Origin: Struthio camelus
Lineage: Eukaryota; Chordata; Aves; Struthioniformes; Struthionidae
Assembly: GCF_040807025.1 (NCBI RefSeq)
Contig: NC_090947.1
Span: 8,060,001-8,124,000, forward strand
Reading direction: 5' to 3'
Length of the DNA: 64,000 nucleotides
Shown here: positions 37,686 to 48,700 of the stretch, piece by piece
Layout: the number at the start of each line of letters is the position of its first letter
Numbering within the stretch: the stretch's first letter is position 1
Translations under genes and position numbers: made by a program
The notes under the pieces: model-generated
What the model saw: the letters and a program-made list of their open reading frames with translations, nothing else
What the model was told of the DNA's origin: nothing
The model's database searches: none

Positions 37686-39500
37686 AAACAGAAGCCCACA
37701 CACACAACAAGTAATTCCGCCTCAGGATCACTTGGGCAGCACAGAGGAAATCACTACCAATAACGCTGTATAACACGGACACAGCCAGTCCTGAGTCAGT
37801 CAGTCAGCCAGACTGAGCTGTGAGCTCTTGAGCCGACTTCTACCGGTTGTCCTGGTTCTCTCTGTCACATAGTGCACCAAGACCTGTCTCATAATCCTAG
37901 GTACCATTTCCAAAGAGAAAGACAGAAAGAAAACACATGGGTTCGAGATGTTGCAGGCTGAGGAGAGATTTGGCCCCTCACCTTATGCAGTGCGGTTGTG
38001 CGCTCTGAGCCTGGGATCTTGACTTTCTGTTTCTGAGGACATGCTGCTCTGCAGGGCGTGCAGCAGAGCTCTTCTGAACAGGCACTGGCAAAAGTCCGGC
38101 ACTTTTGGCCATGTGGTCAAGCAACAGGAGATATTTAGGTATCTGTGTAACTTTTCTGGACAAATCATAGACAGTCAGATCTGGAAGGTGCTGGGGAAAG
38201 AAATTCTCCCTCCTAAAGAACGAGGCATTCGGAAGTCGCTCATATTCAGAACACTACTGCTTCGTTGCCATACCCTTCATGGCTCTCCTGACCATTTTCC
38301 AACTTCCCCCGTACCCCTCCTCTTAGGAAGGGCAGAAGATCACTGGCCTGTCATTCACTGTAGAAACTGAATGGCTAGAGCAGGTCTCGCCAGCTGCCTG
38401 GCATCTGCTCTAAAACAGAGGCTGAGAAGAGCTAAGGATTATTTTGCCATGCTGTGCTTGCTCTGCCAGTCCTCAGGGTCAGGTCCTCAGCTGATGTAAA
38501 CTGGCACAACTCTGTCAACATCAGCCATGATATGTGGGGGTCTCACCTCTTCTACCCAAGAGAAGCAAGGAGCTGGCAGTGCTGTTAATAGAGACGTTTT
38601 GTCACTTGTCAGAACAGAAGTGACCTTTCTTCCGACCTTAATCTAAAAACTCTTTTATCTGGGAACATTTAGCGTATATGTACCCACCTGCAATGTCTTA
38701 TTTCAGGTGTTCCTACCTAAACACATGACCTCTAATGAAGCAACAGCCATATGTCATATTACAGGCAGGTGAGATACAGTTAATCATGCAGCTTTGAGCC
38801 ATTCCCTCTCTACCCATTAATCCACCTCCTTTGAGACTTGTTCTAACACTCCAAACTAAGAATAGGTGCAGCCAGAAGAAACGATTACCGCTTTGAAACT
38901 TGGATGACATTTTAACTTAAAAATGTCATGTACATGTGTGAACTCCTGCCCCCTTCCTTTTTTTTTCCCCCTCCAACAAATGCTAATGAACAGCTTCCAG
39001 CTATTGGCATTAAAAAATAATTAGCCCGTCAGGGAAATGTTTATTTCCTCAAATAGGGAAGGCTTCCCTCAAGGTCTCTCTCAACATTATAAGGGTTTGA
39101 TGGCAGCACTTAGTCCTGGATTAATGACACATTTATGGGCTGCTATCTTGAGGGCTGGAAACAAAAATTTCACATCTTTCCAAAAAAGAAAACCCCCTTT
39201 CTGCTGTGACACGCAATACGAAGCAAGCTCTGGCCCTGGAAGGTTCCTACATATCAGACTTCAGTTGTAACATTTTAAGGTACAGAAAACCAACTTAAAA
39301 TTGTTTCTGAAGGAATATATTGACTTTTTCCTCTAAGTGTGATGATTGTACTCATCGTATAAAGGCATCTTGACCTCACAGAAGGAAGGGTTTGAAAAGA
39401 CTCACGGCACAATTAAAATTCATGGGTGCGCACAGGAAATGACAATACAGAATGGAGCTTCTCAGAAAGCACATTAGGCTTTGGAAGCTAGATATCACAG
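37686..39500. other. intergenic DNA inside the inverted-repeat loop
   Basis: No gene is recognised. A short CAGT-type repeat lies at about 37792-37815. This stretch begins the 6470-bp interval enclosed by the two arms of the inverted repeat. Confidence 0.5.
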
Positions 39501-39504
39501 GGCT

Positions 39505-39645
39505 ATTGGATATTCTTAGCTCTGCCACTAACCTGAGGTATGTCCTTGGGCACGCCTCTTCACCTTGCTGTGACTCCATTCCCCATCTGCAAAATGAAAA
39601 TAATTATATGTAGCTTTCTCTATGAGGTGCTTCAGATGACAAGGC
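39505..39645 (+). repeat. MIR SINE relic, sense
   Basis: The sequence follows the MIR consensus in order: TTAGCTCTGCCACTAAC, then TCCTTGGGCACGCCTCTTCACC (consensus CCTTGGGCAAGTCACTTAACC), then CCATCTGCAAAATGAAAATAA (CATCTGTAAAATGGGGATAA), then TCTCTATGAGGTG. The match is clear although the element is old. It lies inside the interval enclosed by the inverted repeat, about 3 kb upstream of CD28. Confidence 0.88.
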
Positions 39646-39649
39646 CTAT

Positions 39650-42480
39650 ATAGCTCCGTAGGGTTAGTTTATTGGACATAGTGGGTGGTGAATAACATAG
39701 ATAATATCCGCTGTTTCCCTAGTTATGAATAACATGACCATTTGTTGAACACTTCCTATCACCCTGCTTCTGCATCTCCACAGCAGCTAGTTAAGAGCAC
39801 ATCCTCCTTGTAATAAAGATTTGGAAGTATCAACCTTCCATCTTTAACAAGTATGCATAGCACTATACATAACAAATTATTACTTGCAGCAGCAATGGAA
39901 GGATAAAGATGTTCTAGGCCTTGCAGTTGTGAGAAAAAATGCGTTTACTCAAGCATTTGAACCACATACAAGTATGCAGAGCAGGCAGAATAAAGCCTAG
40001 CTAGATTACCTGGACAACGCCTGTGTTACGATTCTTCACGGTGGGAAAGGCAGAGGAAGATTCTTTCAGACAACTGTTACATATATTCTTTGTGTGGATT
40101 TGCAAGAGAGTCTAGGGACTGAAAAGTTAATTGTCTCATGGAAGTTAAATGGGAATCTTAGTGACCCACTGTTTTCTCATTAGATGGAAGTCATCAGGAA
40201 TAAGTGAGTGACAGTATGTTGTTGCAATTAATCTTCTAGGATGCACGTACATTCTTATTTGCTCGAGAACAGAGGTACATGCTGGGACCAATTATGGCAC
40301 TACACAACTTCCAGCAACTGAAGGAAGACTCCATTTATTTTAAAATTAGGTTCTCAACTATCCATTTGTTTGATCATAAAATTTTTGGAATCTGTTTGAC
40401 TTCAGTAGCTGCATACTTGCTTCAGGATATGTGGGTCAGTAATTCCTGATTCTTTAGCATAAGGGCAAAGTGGCAGCCTGCTTGGGACTTCTTGGGACTG
40501 TTTTAAAGACACCCAGATAATTCTTTGAGAAACCATAGTAGATCATATCAGCATTGCTCAAAAAAATCAAGCCATAGCTCCTGTCAGTGCTTGCGTTTCT
40601 AAAAGTTGTCGTGAAAAGCTGAGATTAAATATCTGGACTGTTATTTTATCTACATTCTGCGGTAGCTAAAAAATCCCAAGCCCATAGGGTAGACTCCTGG
40701 GTACCTTGAAAACTTATTTAATCCGACTGGGATTTCGGTCATTTTGTGATGGGAAGGAAACCTTTTCCTTCCCCAACATGGCCAAATTACATTCGCATTT
40801 CTTTCCGTTCTCTCACAGCTCTAGCTCCACTGAAATTATAATGCTAGCCGGGATGTCCATCGCTGTGACAGCAAACAGCAGCCTGTCTGACAGAATACAG
40901 ACACACTCAACAGCTTGAAGTCTGAATGGAAAATGGGATAAGGATAGAAGTGTATAGTGTCTGCATGTAACGTTATGGCATAACACCATCAGGCAATGCT
41001 TGGGATACAGAAGGAGAGATACTTGGAGTGTCTGAGAGAATAATGAAAAATTAAGAATGAGGGAATACTAGGGGACATTTGTAGGCTTTTGTTCCTAGAC
41101 AAGCTTAAGCTGTGGTCTGTCCTATGTGCAAGACCACTTACTGAAAGCTATAATATCTTCTTCCCCTACCCTCACAATAACTTTGACAATAGAGAAAGAT
41201 CATACATGTGAAGTGCCAAAGTCAAGTGTCTAAGTGATCGAAAAGGAACTGTTTAAATTAGAGCAAGAGCTGCAATTTGGAGAAGGAAAGGAGTCATTCT
41301 CTTGGGAACACAGTGATGACTTGTGCCCTTTTAAAACACAAGAGAACTAAGAAGTGCAGATGAGCCAGGAGTTATCTGAAAAAAGTGCCCTTCCTTACTC
41401 CGGGGATCAAAGAGGAAAACATTAGGCAAAACAACACGACAAAAGAACCTGAGACCCTGGAAAGGACAATACTCGGATTGCTTGTTCATCAGCACATCAA
41501 ATAAATCATGCCTGGTTTTCTAGGGCTACAGTTTGTAAGTTCTCAGCAGCTCCTCTTTCCTCTCCTCTCTTCCACCAGTCCAGTCTCTGTTTGCAACCTG
41601 TGCTGTGGTCTGTCCTCGCCAAGAGGCATGAGAGCAGAGATGAGGGATGAAAGAGAATAAATGGGTCTGAGGCCGAACAGAAGAGAGGCCACACTGTGCC
41701 CTCTTGTTTTCCTTTAAGTGGTAGCTCCTAGAGCAGAGGCTCTTCCTACTACAGTAGTAGTAGAGCAGTTCATTTCTCTTCAACCCTTTCTACTACAGCC
41801 CAGTTTTCCTGAAAGTCTTCCTGGAAAGCACCTCTCCTTTTTTCTCAAATAAATCAGATAGTTATATAGTACAGGCACCTCTACAGTTATTTCTGTGTTT
41901 GTTGGTTAATAAGCAGAGTTCTTCAGTTATAAATCATTAACCAGCTCGCACGATCTTGCCATTTCAAGGAGCGAGGTGACATCAAGCTTGCAAGGAAAAG
42001 AAGACAGAGCGTTTATCCAGTCAGTCAGAGAGAGTACCTTTACATAATAAGACTTCTAATAAAAGCACTGAAGTGCGCTTGCTGCGTGCTGCCTTTAATT
42101 AGATGTAAACTGGATTACAGTCACATTCATTTATAACTCGGGATTTTTTTTTGTTGTTTTTTTTACAGGGACAGTATACTAGATTCGCCATTTCTTGCAA
42201 TGTTTGGTTTGCATTTAGGTGGCAAGCTGATGCGGAAAAAAGAAAATGAACAAACCTAGGTCACCTACTGCCAAAAGTCATCAATCCTGGGGGCTGCGAA
42301 GGGAGGCAGCCCTGTATCTCTGGTGAAGCCCATTTCTCGCTGTCATAGGAGCCATCCTCAAAGCCCCAAACACGAGTCTGGCACCACAGGGACAGCGCTC
42401 CCTATTCTGAAAGGCAGGTTCCCACTACCTTTTAGATGTTTCTGAGTTTTGCAGAGGCACAGGAGGCTTCCTAACGCTAA
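39650..42480. other. upstream flank of CD28, nothing recognised
   Basis: No exon or recognisable repeat is visible. Short T-rich tracts occur near 42147-42168. Distal promoter elements of CD28 are likely in the right part but I cannot single any out. Confidence 0.4.
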
Positions 42481-42497
42481 AGTCATAAAAAAAAACC

Positions 42498-42516
42498 CTT
42501 GAACTTCCTGTTCAAG
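42498..42516. promoter_or_regulatory. ETS site inside a 7+5+7 palindrome
   Basis: CTTGAAC and GTTCAAG are exact inverted arms around TTCCT. The sequence holds ACTTCCTG, the complement of the strong ETS consensus CAGGAAGT. The arms also have the GAAC-N5-GTTC spacing of a glucocorticoid response element, with one half-site imperfect. ETS1 and glucocorticoid receptor both act in T cells, so a role in CD28 control is plausible but unproven. Confidence 0.4.
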
Positions 42517-42566
42517 CACTGCCATTGCAGCGGTTTCACTTGGCTGCGTATCATGCGCTGTGGAGT

Positions 42567-42602
42567 GGGGAGGAGGAGGAGGAGGAGGAGGAGGAGGAGG
42601 AG
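42567..42602 (+). repeat. (GGA)n microsatellite in CD28 leader or promoter
   Basis: There are about eleven uninterrupted GGA units, purine-only on the + strand, ending about 125 bases before the CD28 start codon. GGA repeats can fold into stacked quadruplex structures and are a known control element at the MYB promoter. Length polymorphism is expected. Confidence 0.9.
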
Positions 42603-42727
42603 AGCAGCAGCACGAGCAGCCGAGGGTGCAGCCGGGCCTCGCGGTGCAGCTGGTGGTGCGGGGCCCCACGAGCCTCCGCAGTGCTGGCAGGGGGTGGGGA
42701 CAAGGCCCGGGGCCCACCATCAGCACC

Positions 42728-42782
42728 ATGCTCCTGGGGATCCTCCTGGCGCTCTGCTTCATCCCGGCCGCTCATGTAACAG
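42728..42782 (+). CDS. CD28: CD28 exon 1, signal peptide
   Basis: The exon codes for M1 to T18 plus one base of codon 19. The segment MLLGILLALCFIPAA is a typical hydrophobic signal core. The donor is CAG|GTAACC. Start choice: this is the only ATG in the frame near the exon, it has A at -3, and it gives a signal peptide of normal length. The frame is also open upstream, through the GGA tract as polyglycine, but without an ATG. Confidence 0.93.
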
Positions 42783-45700
42783 GTAACCAGCAAACATGTT
42801 GAGCCTTTCCGCTCTTTTTCCTTGCTTTCATCATCAGGTGGGAGAATGTCTAGCGCAGTTTTAAACTCATTTTGCACAGCGTATCCTGTGTTGGGATGTA
42901 AGGGGAGAGACAGAGCATGCTGGTAAGACTGCACATGGATCAACCTGATGCAGCTAAGCGGCTGATTTTTATTCCTGCCACAAGTATCCTTCCAAGACCC
43001 CAAAGCTACCTTTATAACTTGGCTTCTTTTTGGATGCATTTGGAAGTTGCGTGCATAGGTGGAAGGGGTTTTACTCCACACTCCCTCAGACTTTACAAGT
43101 TTTCACATCACATGGGTGCCTGCACAGCTTACTGCCTCTCCTGGGGGCTCTGCGCAGCGGTGGCGGCAGTGCCCCTCTCGGGGCCCCCTCTCCTCCACCG
43201 CCAGGTCTCCAGCGCAGAGCTCCATCTCCCCCGCAGGCCGGCTCGACGCCACGGGCTGCGGGGCTGAACCCACCTGCAGTAGCAAATAAAAGGAACAAAA
43301 GCAGAGTTGCTTACTGGGCTCAGATCTGGGAGGATGGGAACTGCCAAGTTCCTGAATTTTGCTTTGTTTAGTAATGTGTTGATATTTAATAGATGCCTAG
43401 CCTTTTTCCTGAGAATATCTTCAACAACAGAACTGTCTCTTTGGGACTTGGAAGTCCGGAGGTCTTGGTGAACCTTTCTGAATCGTCAGTTGTTCTGGTG
43501 GAGGGTATTTTGTCGTGGTGTTGTCTCTCGCTCATGCAGTGTTCGTATGGTCAGAATTAACACATCTTTCCAAGGGATACATCAAAATGCAAAGCAAGGC
43601 AAGGGCTGATGGGCTTTGCTATGATAATCTTGAAGCAGACAATTTTTCAATTTGTTGGCCTGCGAATGCTTGTTGTTGGGTCTTCTCCAAATATCAGTGC
43701 TTTGTATTTTACAGGGAATATACAGAAAGGAACAAAACTCTGTTTTCCAGTGCAAAACTTTTCACATATGGAACATCTTTAAAGAGTTGCTTTTCCTAAC
43801 GCAAGAGCTATAATTGCTTCTATTTTTTGCTTATTTATGCCTTATTTTTCCTGTAATTCTCTTTCTCAGTAAAGGCATTGCAATTTTCATGAAACCATGA
43901 TCTACTTTTCTTTGAGAGACCACGGGCATTCCTCAACCTTTTCCCCGTGTTTATACTTTGTGTTTGCAACATAACAATTATTTCCACAGCAGCCAAGTGG
44001 GTTGTCAGACAAGACACTAACTCCAGGAGGGGATAAGTAGCAACAGTGGGTGAACAGTTGAAAAAAATTTCCATGAGGCATCAGCAGCTTTTAAACAACT
44101 CTTTTCAATTGCCACAAAATAAAGTATAGCATGTAGTACTCAGACACAGGAGTTACGCCACGATTCGACAGACATGTATACACTTGTTTTGCGCTAAGCA
44201 CTTGAGTTTCTCCATAGCTTCACTGAGACTGCTCAACTGCTTGAAGTTAAGCACATGAGTTAGCATGCTGCTTAGGGCTCTCATCTTCCCATGCTCCCTT
44301 TCCACCTTTTTTCATTTGGTCCCAAGATGAATGATCCTTACTACGTGGAAAGCATTAAAGGACGAGGAACCCTGCAGGACTTCCTCAAGCCACAAAGGCC
44401 TCAAGTATTCTGTTTTACCAAAGACAGCCGACTTGATTATCCTGTTCTGCTGTTGAGAGACTGCACCGATGAGTGCTGCATATTCACTTTGAATTGTGGA
44501 ACTGTAAAGTTGGAAGCGGTCTTAAAAAAAAAATTAGTTTGTGTATTCCCTTTTGCAGTAGCACCAATGTTTACAAAGTCTGCCCCCCACCTCCACTGGC
44601 TACATAATTACTTTGCTATGGTCTCTCATAAAGGCAGTTAGACCAAGTTGCCTGTCCTGTGCATTTTGTGAATTAAGCAATGCAAGCGGGTTCCCACTGC
44701 AGCGTACCACAAGTGACTTCATCTTTTTACTACCCGCATAACCTTCTGGCTTATGGTCTCTGGGTGTCAAATCAACCTCTAACCCACTACGGTTACCAGA
44801 CTGCAGAAGAGGCATGAGACGAGGTTAGCTGAGATTAGGATGACATAATAAATTCTTGTTCAAAAAAACAAGGAAACAAAACGCTGTGCTTAAACTGGGT
44901 TTGATTAAAACAAAAGTATCACCTGTGTTTTACGAAGTACTGTTCTTCTGGCAGCACTTGCACCAAAGGAGAAAAGATTAGCAAAGAGCAAGTCTGTAAT
45001 GGTTAGATCTCTTCAGCTGCACATTATACACCCAGCTGGTTGACCTAAAACCAAACTAACCAGGAAAGACCCTTGCACCTTGGGAAGAAAAGTAAAAGTA
45101 ATTGAACACCACAGATCACCAGCAGCAAAGTGGAACGGCTTCACAACGTAGCGGCGTGTCTTTCTGTTTGTGTGTTAAGGAGCTGCTTTCACGTTTCCCC
45201 TAGACCCTCAGAAACTTAAGTGAGCCATTTTTTCACTCTGCTTATGGAGACCTCAACTTCTCCCAGCTTCCTTGTTCTGGCAAATAACTCCTTGAAGTCA
45301 ATTGTCATGGAAAAGAAAAAAAGTAGTTCAAAATATGTTTTTACAGAATATTTTTTCCAATAGCTGATTATGATTCATGGAAAGTTCTGGAAAAAAAAAT
45401 CAAAATAGTTATTTTCCATGCTTTGTTGTCTCTATTTTGCTTTCTTGTCAAAAAAGAAAGAAAAAAATTCAATGGAGTTTTGCTTGCATCAGGATCTACA
45501 ATTAGAGAGTTAGTGTTTTACTGATAATATGTGGGGATGGCATTTTTTTCAAGATCCAAAACCTTACATGTGACTATAAGATAGGTCTAACATGACAAAT
45601 AAGATATAAAAAAAGCTTAAGAAGCATTTAGAGATAGCACACACCCGTTACTTATACAATTTAAGATCCTGAGAAAGCTTGCAACATGTGCACACTGACT

Positions 45701-48700
45701 TCAATGATTTTACATTTTTAGACTTTAGAGCTCTTGGAAACTGTAGACAATTTTTCATAACTACCCTTTTCTTGGCTGGTTAAGGCCAAGTACCTCCATA
45801 TAGACATTTATTATTACGCAGCATGACTGAACATAGCTCGGGAAACAGCAATCGCAACCCTATTTAGGGGAAAACATACACTAATGGAAACACATACTAA
45901 ATGTTTCAGAGTTTCACCATTTTAACCAACCCAGAGTGACATTTACGAGAAAAACCATCTTGGTGAAGGCAAACAAAGCTTCAGCTCACGTTTGCCCAGA
46001 AGGTCACCAGCCTCTCAGAACGCAGCCTGGTGCAAGCCTTCTACGTTCAGATCCTACTGCAAATATACTCAGATCCTATTCAGATCACAAAGGAAGTAAG
46101 GGATGTTTGGCCTTACTGTATTTTCACCTGAAACTAATGGACACTTTGGCACAACTGACTTTCTCCAGTTCACAGAAATCCAGGCCTAGAGGAGCAGGAT
46201 GACAGCAGGGCCTTACTGGCACCCTTGTGGGCTAAGCCTGACCTCCCCTTCCTGGCACTGCAGGTCAAGCCGTGCATGGAGTGGTAATTCGCTTCTACAA
46301 ATGAAAGGCAAAAGACCTCCCTCAGTCAGTTTAGATTTGACATGGTAGAACCACTTTGTGAAAGTGGATTTGGATGCTTAACTTCAACCAACCATGTAGG
46401 AAAAGTCTTCATTTAGCGTTCCACAAATGAACTTTTCCCACCGTTTGAAGTCATCCTACATCCCAGCATCAAAAGCGTGGGGCCAATTTATCAACATCCA
46501 GCAAGGCAAACAGACTGGGCCATAAATCCAAGTGACAGAAGTAAGTTGAAGGAGTTATTTTTTTTAGATAGGTGCATTAGAAGAGTCTGGTCTCCAATTA
46601 TCAGCACAATATCATGGCAGGGACAAAAATGGTCCAAAGCTGTAGTTAAATAGTAGAGCTTGAGGCATGAAGCTATGTCATCCAGATTACAGAACTCCAG
46701 ATTAGCCCACAACAGCAAAAGGTGGGCAAAGTCACTGGCCTCTGTGTAAGTCTTAAGAATATTTGAAGGTGGTCTCTCAGATGAGATCTGCAGTTACCTC
46801 TCCTCTGACTATAGTAAAAATCTGAGCAGGCTGAGCAATAAGTGTTCATTTGCTTTTTTTAAGTACTTGCAATGAAAAACAGGTATTGTGGCAAGCATTT
46901 TTCTGAAGTGCTAATGCTTCTGTAAGCATCTGTTTTGAATACCTATTTTGGTTGTAAATTCTGTGAGAAAAGGTCTCTTCTGAATGTGTATTGTTTAGTC
47001 TCTATGACAATAAGGGCTGTAGTGTTTGGCACTACTGCTGTGGCAATCTGAAGAATAACTCTGAATGGAGATGTGAGAATTGCGCTATGCTAAATATAGA
47101 ACAATTCCACAGGAGACTTGCAAGCTCCCACTTAGACCAAAGATTGATTTTCTGGCCAATAAAAATACGATCAATTACCAGGTCTTTAATGGGGTGGAAT
47201 TCAAACCACCTCACCCCTTGCTAAAATGCCTTATAAGCCTATGCAAGAGGCTTTGTCGGAAAATGCTGATCCGATGAAACTCAAGTGTTATGCTGAAAGG
47301 TCTTCATTTCGATGAAAATTCACCACAGGCAGGCAGCTCCAGTAGAAACCCGCCTTGCCTATTGTAACTCCGTCACCCAGTTCTGGGATTCCAAGATCTG
47401 TGGCTCTTGCAGTGGAAAAGCCAGCAAATGCTCGCTCTGCATCAAAACAAAAACTTTCACAACATTTGGGTTCCCTGAAGGCATGAGAATTCAGCGTGTG
47501 ACAAGTTATGCTGTGACGAGGCAGCAGAGCGTTCCCCCTCTCATGCCTACCTGCTCTCCCAAGAAGGCAGTGTCGGTAAACAAGACTTTGAGTGAGAAAA
47601 TGAACAATTGCAGTGGTTTCATGGGTTGGGCTGGTAATCGGAGAACCTGCTGGCCACAGGCTGTTTTTAGTGTCCACACCCTAGCAATAGTCCTGGCCAA
47701 CTCAGGCACCTCTTCGTGTTTACTTCACTCCCTCTCCCAGTGTTTTTCATTTCATGTCTTACAGTTGTTGCTATGCCAGGGTATACCTAGCAGGGGGCTG
47801 CTGGGTCAGCTTCCAAAATTCCTGCTAAGCCAGCAGCGGCCCTTGAAAGAAACCTGGCTTGTTCTTCTCTCAAGCCTTGGAGAGCTGAGGAGTAACAGTC
47901 TTATAGACCCTCTCACCAGCTTACAGGTAGCTAGAGCTGCCAGGAATTTTTCAGCTACGCAGTGGTGGGAGAGTGGGAGCTGGCTGGGGGGGGGGGTGCC
48001 ACTTCAGCAAAACCAGCAGCAAACCTTGACCAGGAAAAGTTGAACACCCAGAATAGCATTTCAGATAGATAGAAGAATGGGAGCAAAAGCCCAGGACAGC
48101 CAGATGGAGTCAAGGCTTTCACTCCGGATGTGGAAGAGCCACACTCATACCCATCTGCTGTTTTGATTCGGAGCAGGGATTACACCTGCATCTCCCACAT
48201 CCCAGGCTACCGCTATGACCACCATGTATGTTCATTGTCTTCACCCTCAACTCTCATAATCAATGTCGTACAACATGAAACAGTTGCAACAACAGCAAAA
48301 GAATAGCTTCATAGCATCTTTGGATGCATTTTGTGACATTTGAAGCAGATGTTTTCTGCATCTATGTACGTGATGTGTCAATTGTATGAATGTGTTTGCT
48401 TTCTGTGTCTTACGTTGTATGTGTCCATTTCCAAAAGCAGCACACTGGGCCAGATGACTCAAGTGGTCTCTTCCAGTCCTATGGTCCTGCAGCCACCTAG
48501 AAGCCAAGTCTCTCACCTGTAACGTGGGAGACAGGCTTCAGCCCTAACCTTAAGTCAAGCAGAACATGGAACTAAACTTGGGTCACCTTCATCCCAAAGG
48601 AGTGTCCTACTCAAGAGGTGGGAGTACTTCCTCTTCGTGTGCATGTGTGAACACATACTTTGCTCACAGACAGCCACTTAGTCCTACATATTGTTAATCA

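Larger units (their letters stand above)
42484..42727 (+). promoter_or_regulatory. CD28: CD28 proximal promoter and 5' UTR
   Basis: This is the sequence between the last A-rich stretch and the CD28 start. It contains a TATA-like CATAAAAAAAAA at about 42484, an ETS consensus ACTTCCTG at 42503-42510 inside a perfect palindrome, a (GGA)n tract at 42567-42602 and then GC-rich leader. The transcription start cannot be fixed from sequence. If it lies upstream of 42553, an ATG there with A at -3 opens a reading frame that overlaps the CD28 start in another frame. The CD28 ATG itself has the context CACCATGC with A at -3. Confidence 0.6.
42553..42786 (+). other. possible overlapping upstream ORF with poly-arginine
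   Basis: An ATG at 42553 with A at -3 opens a frame that reads through the GGA tract as about eleven consecutive arginines. It stays open past the CD28 ATG at 42728, in a different frame, and in genomic sequence stops at 42786. In spliced RNA the frame leaves exon 1 at 42782 and continues into exon 2. It matters only if transcription starts upstream of 42553. A long arginine run near a start would be expected to slow ribosomes. I do not claim it is a functional protein. Confidence 0.35.

Noticed and set aside
42560-42727. N-terminal extension of CD28 through polyglycine
   Set aside because: The frame is open upstream but has no ATG, and the extension would bury the signal peptide. The ATG at 42728 fits the family.
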